DNA from: Candidatus Shapirobacteria bacterium UBA4809
Lineage (GTDB): Bacteria; Patescibacteriota; Microgenomatia; UBA12405
DNA length: 11,469 nt
Reading direction: 5' to 3'
Assembly: GCA_002402535.1 (NCBI GenBank)
Contig: DHGB01000036.1
Coordinates: 7,875 to 19,343 of the forward strand
Shown here: positions 6,853 to 11,469 of the stretch, one piece after another
Position numbering within the stretch: the first letter of the stretch is position 1
Layout of the letters: the number at the start of each line of letters is the position of its first letter
Program-made: the position numbers and the translations under genes
Notes under the pieces: generated by a model
What the model saw: the letters and a program-made list of their open reading frames with translations, nothing else
What the model was told of the DNA's origin: nothing
The model's database searches: none

Positions 6853-8793
6853 TTAAATATCCAAATTAGCTAAATGGGCATGGGTAACGATAAACTTTTT
6901 GCGCGGTGGGACTTCGTCACCCATTAAAATTCTAAAAGTTTCGTCGGCTTTTTCGGCGTCGGCAATCGAGATTCTTTTGAGAAGTCTTGTCTCTGGATTC
7001 ATAGTAGTTTCCCAGAGCTGCTGAGGATTCATTTCTCCGAGACCCTTGTAGCGCTGTTGGTCGTAGTTTTTGGAAGTATCGAGAGTCTTTAAATAGGCCT
7101 CTTTTTCTTCGTCGGTATAGACATATTTGACTGTTTTCCCTTGCTTTATTTTATAAAGTGGTGGCATGGCGATATAAACATAACCGTGTTCAATTAAACC
7201 GGGCAGATGGCGGAAGATAAAAGTCAGTAAAAGGGTGGCAATGTGGGCGCCGTCAACATCAGCATCAGACATTAAAATTATCCGGTGATAACGCAATTTC
7301 TCTATATTAAAGGTGTCGCCAATTCCCATGCCGAGGGCAACAATAAAGTCTTTTAATTTATCGGAGCTAACGACTTTATCAAGTCTCATCCCTTCGGTGT
7401 TTAAGGCTTTACCCCAAAGAGGGAGGATGGCTTGGAATTTACGATCCCGACCTTGTTTGGCGCTACCACCAGCTGAATCTCCTTCGACAATATAAATTTC
7501 ACATTCTTCAGGTTTTTTACTTTGACAATCGGCAAGTTTACCGGGAAGACCCATAGAATCGAAGGCACCTTTGCGCATAATGGCATCTTTAGCGGCCTTG
7601 GCAGCTTTGCGGATTTGGATAGTCAAAAGGGCTTTGCTGATAATGATTTTGGCGGTATCGGGATGTTCTTCAAAATAAGTATCGAGTTGTTCTCTAACAA
7701 TTTTATTGACAATCGGTTGGACTTCAGAATTACCAAGCTTGCCTTTGGTTTGGCCTTCAAACTGAAGATCTTTACTCCCCATTTTAATGGAAAGAGCGGC
7801 AGTGAGACCTTCACGAACATCGTCACCAGTAATGGTGTCGTCTTTGTTTTTTATCATTTCTTTGCGCTCAGCATAGTCTTTTATGGCTTTGGTTAGGGCA
7901 ATTTTAAAGCCTGTTAAGTGAGTGCCGCCTTCGTGGGTGTTGATGATATTGACATAGGAGGGAGTGTTTTCCTGAAAAGAATCGTTGTACTGAATGGCGA
8001 CTTCGACATTAACGCCATCACTTTCCCCCTGAATGTAGATGGGATCATGAATGACGTTTTTATTTTTATTTAATTCTCGAAGCAGGGATAAAATACCGCC
8101 TTCAAAAAAATAATGGTGTTCGCTATGATTGCGGTCATCATAAAAATGAAAGTAAATTTTGCTGGTTAAATAAGCTCGATCTTTGAGTGATTTAATAATG
8201 GTTTTGTTGTCAAACTCGGTAGTTTCTTTAAAGATTTCTGGATCAGGATAAAAAGTAGTAGTGGTGCCGGTAATGCCGCCGGGAAGGATACTTTCGAGTC
8301 TCTCAATTTTGCTTTTAGGAATGGTAGTTAATTTTGTTTTAACCTTACCTTTGGAAAATTCGATAAAATGAGTTTCCTTTTCCCGGCGAACTTCAACTTG
8401 AAAAAGAGTCGAAAGAGCATTGACACAGGCAGCGCCCACCCCATGAAGCCCTCCAGAAACTTTGTAGGCTGTGCCTTCAAATTTACCACCGGAATGGAGG
8501 GTGGTCATGATGACTTCGATAGCAGGTTTTTTGTATTTGGGCATGATATCAATAGGAATGCCCCGGCCATCATCGGCGACGGTAGCAGAATTGTCGGGAT
8601 GAATGATAATCCAAATATTTTTGGCAAAGCCAGCTAAAGCCTCGTCAATAGAATTGTCGATGATTTCGTTGAGACAGTGATGAAGACCAGTGGTATCAGT
8701 TGAACCAATATACATGGCGGGACGTTTTCTGACCGGCTCAAGACCCTCGAGAACAACAATTTGTTTAGAAGTATAATCTGTGGTTTCTGGCAT
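6853..8793 (-). CDS. gyrB: DNA gyrase subunit B
   Basis: From the ATG at 8793 the protein has 646 residues, the size of the short GyrB type without the extra proteobacterial insert. The GHKL ATPase domain shows Glu43 and Asn47 in [17 protein letters not shown] (74-80), and [15 protein letters not shown] (114-128). The transducer includes the QTKGKLGN loop (348-355). The TOPRIM domain has [15 protein letters not shown] (437-451) and DADVDG (510-515), whose Glu437, Asp510 and Asp512 bind Mg2+. The tail [19 protein letters not shown] is standard. Trp460 (PLWGK) replaces the usual Lys/Arg, equivalent to E. coli Lys447. An in-frame TTG at 8937 would add 48 residues of non-conserved hydrophobic sequence, but it lies upstream of the predicted promoter, so I reject that start. 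The gap to gyrA is only 4 nt, so the two are one operon. Confidence 0.94.
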   Translation of the reverse strand: MPETTDYTSKQIVVLEGLEPVRKRPAMYIGSTDTTGLHHCLNEIIDNSIDEALAGFAKNIWIIIHPDNSATVADDGRGIPIDIMPKYKKPAIEVIMTTLHSGGKFEGTAYKVSGGLHGVGAACVNALSTLFQVEVRREKETHFIEFSKGKVKTKLTTIPKSKIERLESILPGGITGTTTTFYPDPEIFKETTEFDNKTIIKSLKDRAYLTSKIYFHFYDDRNHSEHHYFFEGGILSLLRELNKNKNVIHDPIYIQGESDGVNVEVAIQYNDSFQENTPSYVNIINTHEGGTHLTGFKIALTKAIKDYAERKEMIKNKDDTITGDDVREGLTAALSIKMGSKDLQFEGQTKGKLGNSEVQPIVNKIVREQLDTYFEEHPDTAKIIISKALLTIQIRKAAKAAKDAIMRKGAFDSMGLPGKLADCQSKKPEECEIYIVEGDSAGGSAKQGRDRKFQAILPLWGKALNTEGMRLDKVVSSDKLKDFIVALGMGIGDTFNIEKLRYHRIILMSDADVDGAHIATLLLTFIFRHLPGLIEHGYVYIAMPPLYKIKQGKTVKYVYTDEEKEAYLKTLDTSKNYDQQRYKGLGEMNPQQLWETTMNPETRLLKRISIADAEKADETFRILMGDEVPPRKKFIVTHAHLANLDI

Positions 8794-8810
8794 ATTGAAA
8801 AATAAAAAAA

Positions 8811-8831
8811 TCCAAAGTCTAAATTCTAAAA
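8811..8831. repeat. Three degenerate heptad repeats in the gyrB leader
   Basis: TCCAAAG, TCTAAAT and TCTAAAA follow each other without gaps (consensus TCTAAAN; on the gyrB strand NTTTAGA). A similar 7-bp pattern (AAATCTA, AATTATA, AAATCTA) occurs at 2628-2648. They look like short dispersed AT-rich tandem repeats; no function can be assigned. Confidence 0.4.
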
Positions 8832-8840
8832 TATTTAGAA
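8824..8840. promoter_or_regulatory. Palindrome in the gyrB leader, possible operator or RNA hairpin
   Basis: TTCTAAA and TTTAGAA form a perfect 7-bp inverted repeat around ATA. It lies about 11-27 nt downstream of the transcription start expected from the promoter at 8858-8885. It could be a binding site through which gyrase expression is controlled, or a hairpin in the 5' UTR. Evidence is limited to symmetry and position. Confidence 0.35.
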
Positions 8841-8857
8841 TAATTAGGGATAAATTA

Positions 8858-8885
8858 ATTGTAGCAGATAAAAATAGCTTGACAA
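8858..8885 (-). promoter_or_regulatory. Sigma-70-type promoter of gyrBA
   Basis: On the minus strand, TTGTCA (8885-8880, one mismatch to TTGACA) is followed after 16 nt by TACAAT (8863-8858, one mismatch to TATAAT). A TGC directly before the -10 makes it an extended -10. Transcription would start near 8851, giving a leader of about 58 nt before the ATG at 8793. This supports that start over the TTG at 8937. Confidence 0.6.
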
Positions 8886-8989
8886 TAAGCAAATATGATG
8901 GAAAGATAGGCCAAATAAAATGATAAAACCATATCAAAATAGGTAAAATTAAGTGCTAATTTATAGCCTTAAATAAGGTAAATTTTTTG

Positions 8990-8998
8990 TGTTAAAAT
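8990..8998 (+). promoter_or_regulatory. Extended -10 element directly before a small ORF
   Basis: TGTTAAAAT combines TGn with TAAAAT (five of six matches to TATAAT). Exactly 6 nt separate it from the ATG at 9005, so the transcript would begin at the start codon. No clear -35 is visible. The spacing equals that of the methyltransferase promoter at 10393-10398. Confidence 0.45.
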
Positions 8999-9004
8999 AG
9001 CCTA

Positions 9005-9232
9005 ATGTCGGTTGAAATAATAAAAAGTGCTTTATGTTCACCTACGGGCGATTTAATGCCAGATGAAATTGGTTACAGTCCTGAGTTGTACCGAAGACAA
9101 TTAATGACAGTAAATGCTTCAAGAAATAATGTTTACGAATGTTCTCTTTTTCTTAAAGGAGAATGTAAGAAGAGTGGAACTGAATGTCTTCCCAATAAAG
9201 GAAATTTCTTTAGAGTAATAGTTTTACCTTAG
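9005..9232 (+). CDS. Small soluble protein with a Cys cluster, unknown function
   Basis: This 75-residue ORF has no membrane segment. Four cysteines occur at 11, 46, 54 and 61; the last three, in YECSLFLKGECKKSGTEC, are spaced C-x7-C-x6-C and could bind a metal or form disulfides. I do not recognise the family. In favour of a real gene are balanced amino-acid use, an extended -10 element placed for a leaderless start, and a fit filling the space between gyrB and the next gene. Against it are its shortness, the absence of a Shine-Dalgarno (though that is general here) and a 9-bp tail-to-tail overlap with the SpoU gene, where the 9 bases 9224-9232 hold both stop codons. Confidence 0.5.
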   Translation: MSVEIIKSALCSPTGDLMPDEIGYSPELYRRQLMTVNASRNNVYECSLFLKGECKKSGTECLPNKGNFFRVIVLP

Positions 9233-9760
9233 TTTTATTTTACTGATAGCATTGAAGGCGATGACTGCGGTGGCGACGAGGACATTTAGAGAAATATTGA
9301 TGCCAAACATTGGAATTTCCACAATTTGATCACAGATTTTTAAAATATCTTTAGAGATACCATTAATTTCGCTACCAGCGACGATAGCTAAGGGGTATTT
9401 ATACTTTGCTTTTTGATAGAGGATGCTCCCCTCACCTTGCTCGCAGGCAACGAGGTGATAGCCTTCTTTCTTTAGTTTTAAAAGGCATTCCTTTGTAGAA
9501 GATATTTGTTCCCAAGGGACCCATTTCCAGGTGCCAATAGAGGCTCGGTGGATTTTGATGTTGGGGGGGGTAACGACGGAACCACAGAGATATATTTTCT
9601 CGACTCCGAGGGCATCAGCTAGGCGAAAAAAGGAACCGATATTGTAGGTATCCAGAATATTGTCGAGGACTAAAACTAGAGGCTGACGCTTTAGCAGTTT
9701 TTGTTTTTTCAGTGACTCCCCTACTCTAGATTTTCGCAGCTGATGAGAATTTAGTTTCAT
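9224..9760 (-). CDS. SpoU/TrmH-family RNA 2'-O-ribose methyltransferase
   Basis: At 178 residues this is a minimal SPOUT (alpha/beta knot) enzyme. Motif 1 is LDNILDTYNIGSFFRLADA (32-50), with Asn40 and the catalytic-type Arg46. Motif 2 is LAIVAGSEINGIS (124-136); the usual GNE reads GSE here, with Glu131 kept. Motif 3 is EIPMFGINISLNVLVATAV (148-166), forming the knot that binds S-adenosylmethionine. The segment YLCGSVVTPP (57-66) resembles TrmH-like proteins that act on tRNA or rRNA ribose. There is no N-terminal substrate-binding (L30e-like) domain, so the RNA target cannot be named. Its ATG overlaps the stop of the upstream methyltransferase as ATGA (9760-9757), so both are translated from one mRNA. 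Confidence 0.88.
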   Translation of the reverse strand: MKLNSHQLRKSRVGESLKKQKLLKRQPLVLVLDNILDTYNIGSFFRLADALGVEKIYLCGSVVTPPNIKIHRASIGTWKWVPWEQISSTKECLLKLKKEGYHLVACEQGEGSILYQKAKYKYPLAIVAGSEINGISKDILKICDQIVEIPMFGINISLNVLVATAVIAFNAISKIKLR

Positions 9761-10386
9761 ATTTTTTTGCCGACAAATCTAATTAAATTTTTGATGCTGT
9801 CTTTATATGTTTCACCATTTTCATCTAAAATTTCAATTTGGTATCTATCCCCTATTAGTTGACGAAGATATTTCACCGGAAAAAACCTCTTTTTAATTCC
9901 TACCGGACTGAGAAAATATCCTTCTTCTATTTTTTCTGATTCGGCAACTTCCGGATCATTGATTGTATTAACTAAAATGGCCAATATACCGTTTTTTTTT
10001 AAGATTCTATGTATTTCGTTAAATATGTTTTGAGTTGTGATGTTATCAAAATAATGTAGAGATAAATGAGAATAAACGATATCAAAAGAAGAGTCGTCAA
10101 ATGGTAAAGGTTTTGTTAAATCAACATTTTTATAATCGATTTCTAAATTATTAGATTTGTTTCTGGAAATATCTAAAGCATCTTGGGTAAAATCAGTGCT
10201 GGTAACTTGAAAATTATTTTGGGCAAAGAAGCGACTGTCTTGGCCTTGACCGGCGCCAAGATCGATTAGCTTTCCATTTTTTGGTAAAAGATTCACTATT
10301 TGTTCAGCAAAAATAGTTGGTTTGGTTATCCAATCATAGGTGGAATAATTTTGGTGTTGCTTTTGCCAATAGTCATGAGATTTCAT
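9757..10386 (-). CDS. Class I SAM-dependent methyltransferase
   Basis: The protein has 209 residues with a Rossmann-like methyltransferase fold of the Methyltransf_11/25 type. Motif I is LIDLGAGQGQD (40-50), the SAM-binding loop. The acidic residue ending strand beta-2 is Asp65 (VTSTDFT). Motif II is FDIVYSHLSLHYF (101-113), followed by the EIHRILKKNGILAILVNT helix-strand (124-141) usual for this family. No substrate-specific domain is visible, so small-molecule, protein and RNA substrates are all possible. Co-translation with a SpoU RNA methylase makes an RNA-related role plausible but not shown. It begins the two-gene minus-strand unit, with a -10 element 6 nt before the ATG. Confidence 0.85.
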   Translation of the reverse strand: MKSHDYWQKQHQNYSTYDWITKPTIFAEQIVNLLPKNGKLIDLGAGQGQDSRFFAQNNFQVTSTDFTQDALDISRNKSNNLEIDYKNVDLTKPLPFDDSSFDIVYSHLSLHYFDNITTQNIFNEIHRILKKNGILAILVNTINDPEVAESEKIEEGYFLSPVGIKKRFFPVKYLRQLIGDRYQIEILDENGETYKDSIKNLIRFVGKKI

Positions 10387-10392
10387 AAATAT

Positions 10393-10398
10393 ATTTTA
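10393..10398 (-). promoter_or_regulatory. -10 element of the methyltransferase pair, predicting a leaderless mRNA
   Basis: On the minus strand TAAAAT (10398-10393) is followed by ATATTT and then the ATG at 10386, a 6-nt gap identical to that before the small ORF at 9005. A TG lies directly before the hexamer. No good -35 is visible and no Shine-Dalgarno occurs before the ATG. Confidence 0.4.
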
Positions 10399-10486
10399 CA
10401 TCAAAAATTACCTAAAATTGGGAATAAAAATTTTTTAAATTTGGTTGGTTGAGTTTGTATTGGGAATAACGGGTCTAATTGTGTTT

Positions 10487-10518
10487 TTGTAGAGACGCCA
10501 TATATGGCGTCTCTACAA
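10487..10518. repeat. Perfect 32-bp palindrome, likely dispersed palindromic repeat (REP/MITE-like)
   Basis: The left half TTGTAGAGACGCCATA (10487-10502) is followed immediately by its exact reverse complement (10503-10518), with no unpaired centre. The GTAGAGACGC half-site is of a type I know as dispersed intergenic palindromes in cyanobacteria and other bacteria. It is far more GC-rich than the surrounding sequence, which suggests an inserted or spreading repeat. It lies in the 280-bp gap between the methyltransferase pair and the thioredoxin-fold gene. Confidence 0.75.
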
Positions 10519-10592
10519 GGAAAGTTCGGAAATTGAATACTAAATAAATAGTTGTCGAAACAACCAATGGTGAAATAATTATTATTATATCA

Positions 10593-10621
10593 AAAAATCC
10601 CCCTATTACAGGGGGATTTTT
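10593..10621 (-). terminator. Intrinsic terminator after the thioredoxin-fold gene (bidirectional)
   Basis: AAAAATCCCCC (10593-10603) and GGGGGATTTTT (10611-10621) form an 11-bp perfect stem with a 7-nt loop. On the minus strand the stem ends in a T-run (TTTTTTG), and it lies 46 bp beyond the stop at 10667. The plus strand also has a T-run, so it can act in both directions. It isolates the gene from the methyltransferase promoter. Confidence 0.88.
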
Positions 10622-10630
10622 AAAATCTAA

Positions 10631-10657
10631 GATTGCTTCGGATTATCTCGCAATGAC
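10631..10657. repeat. Short inverted segment resembling a common intergenic repeat
   Basis: ATTGC (10632-10636) and GCAAT (10650-10654) can pair around a 13-nt loop, and the segment begins GATTGCTTCGG and ends TCTCGCAATGACAGG. This wording recalls dispersed intergenic repeats of the GATTGCTTCG...CTCGCAATGACA kind seen in many bacterial genomes. One copy alone cannot prove a repeat family. Confidence 0.4.
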
Positions 10658-10666
10658 AGGTTGAGA

Positions 10667-11469
10667 TTAGCATCCGCCGGCGGGCACAGCTTGACCGGTC
10701 AGGTCAGGAATTTCAGTTTTACACTCGGTGGGACTTTTTTGGAAAGAGGTACAGAGGGCTTCTTTAATTACATTTGGAGTCCGGTAACGATCTTGGGTGG
10801 CCACTTTACTGCCAATTTTAAGAGAACCTTTGCCGTCTTGAGTGTAGGCAGTTTCTGGGGGGAAGGAGACATCATTAATGAGAACTGTGGGAGAACCCGA
10901 AACATTATATTTGGTAGTTAGGGCAATTTCTTTCTCGATAAGGTCTATTCCCTCTTTATTAAAACATTCGGTAATTTTGGCTGTTTCATAGCCAGCACTT
11001 TTAGCCTGTTCTTCCCAGCAATTATCAACATTAGTCGAGGTACAGTTCTTGTTGACATTACCAACAAAATTCCACCATTGAGTTTTGTCAGTAGCTAAAT
11101 TCCAGGCACAAATTTCCCGAACATCCTGATTAGCTTCTTGACGGCCATGGAGAGAGGCGTACATGGCTCCTTTTTCAGATTTTATATAGGCACTTTCATC
11201 CTTACAGTCGGATAAACTTTTGGCGATGGCTTTTTGACAGTCAGCGACGGTGCTAAAGTATTTATTCTCGACATAAGCGGCACACTGAGTGGCATCGCCA
11301 GAACGGCTTTTGCAATAGGTGTCGAGATTTTCGATTTTATCAAAAATATAATGAGGGGTGATATCAGCACTATCTTTAAGTAAGTCAAAGACGGGACGGA
11401 GAACATCCTCCATTTGATTACCGTAGGGACAAAAACTCATGACAAAAAATTTTAATTCAGGTTTTTGGC
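10667..11469 (-). CDS. Cys-rich thioredoxin-fold protein, DsbA/GILT-like (5' end outside window)
   Basis: The frame is open to the window edge: residues QKPELKFFV precede the ATG at 11440 and form the first thioredoxin beta strand, so that ATG is internal and the gene starts further upstream. Counting from it, FCPYGNQ (3-9) is the active site, with Cys4 but Gly7 in place of the second Cys. VSGSPTVLIND (180-190) carries the cis-proline Pro184 typical of the fold. LHGRQEANQDVREIC (97-111) resembles the GILT signature C-x-HG-xx-EC-xx-N-x4-C, with some Cys replaced. The visible part has 12 cysteines and ends in a terminal Cys (AVPAGGC), which fits a secreted or membrane-anchored, disulfide-bonded protein. 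Its likely role is thiol redox or disulfide handling outside the cytoplasm. An anchor or signal peptide would be in the unseen 5' part. Confidence 0.75.
   Translation of the reverse strand, partial: QKPELKFFVMSFCPYGNQMEDVLRPVFDLLKDSADITPHYIFDKIENLDTYCKSRSGDATQCAAYVENKYFSTVADCQKAIAKSLSDCKDESAYIKSEKGAMYASLHGRQEANQDVREICAWNLATDKTQWWNFVGNVNKNCTSTNVDNCWEEQAKSAGYETAKITECFNKEGIDLIEKEIALTTKYNVSGSPTVLINDVSFPPETAYTQDGKGSLKIGSKVATQDRYRTPNVIKEALCTSFQKSPTECKTEIPDLTGQAVPAGGC

Noticed and set aside
4179..8793. parE-parC (topoisomerase IV) instead of gyrB-gyrA
   Set aside because: The A subunit has a six-bladed C-terminal domain and a recognisable though altered GyrA box, which fits gyrase better.
8794..8937. 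N-terminal extension of gyrB from a TTG at 8937
   Set aside because: The extra 48 residues are hydrophobic and not part of the GyrB family, and the predicted promoter lies inside this stretch.
10551..10564. Small hairpin GTTGT-CGAA-ACAAC
   Set aside because: Only 5 bp with no T-run and no functional context; likely chance.
1..11469. Alternative genetic code with TGA as sense
   Set aside because: TGA terminates genes at 84-86 and 9757-9759 at expected protein ends, and no conserved protein is interrupted by TGA.

Overview
The window looks like chromosomal DNA from an AT-rich, small-genome bacterium, most likely a member of the Candidate Phyla Radiation (Patescibacteria). The grounds are the style of the proteins (a short LytR-like protein with a degenerate LCP region, a Patescibacteria-type Xer recombinase, a GyrB with PLWGK where most bacteria have PLRGK or PLKGK), tight gene overlaps, and an almost complete lack of Shine-Dalgarno sequences. 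Assignment to the phylum is inference. TGA is used as a stop (for example at 84-86 and 9757-9759), so the code is standard table 11 and not the TGA=Gly code of Gracilibacteria/SR1.

Layout. Positions 1-2367 hold a plus-strand operon-like run with every junction overlapping: the C-terminus of an RluA-type pseudouridine synthase, a membrane-anchored protein with a LytR C-terminal domain, YebC, and a polytopic membrane protein. Positions 2368-3034 are a 667-bp non-coding stretch with a GC-rich hairpin, a perfect AT-rich inverted repeat, 10-bp-phased direct repeats and a 28-bp sequence built like a dif site. Next comes a complete XerC/D-family tyrosine recombinase (3035-3967) with what looks like a leaderless promoter. 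From 8793 down to 4179 on the minus strand lies a gyrB-gyrA operon, driven by a recognisable promoter at 8858-8885. A short Cys-containing ORF (9005-9232, plus) is divergent from gyrB and meets tail-to-tail a minus-strand pair, a class I SAM methyltransferase and a SpoU/TrmH RNA 2'-O-methyltransferase (10386-9224). A 280-bp gap (10387-10666) carries a perfect 32-bp palindrome, a strong intrinsic terminator and a dispersed-repeat-like segment. The window ends inside a minus-strand, Cys-rich thioredoxin-fold protein of DsbA/GILT type.

How it fits together. The two large gene blocks converge on the xer/gyrA gap. Together with a dif-like sequence about 300 bp upstream of xer, this suggests a chromosome dimer resolution locus, possibly the terminus region; that is the main hypothesis of this annotation and is not proven. 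Gyrase beside it supplies supercoiling, while the pseudouridine synthase, YebC and the two methyltransferases belong to RNA modification and translation support. Three transcription units (xer, the small ORF, the methyltransferase pair) have a TANAAT-type -10 element 5-6 nt before the ATG, which predicts leaderless mRNAs and fits the missing Shine-Dalgarno sequences. I found no rRNA, tRNA, CRISPR array, insertion sequence or phage gene.
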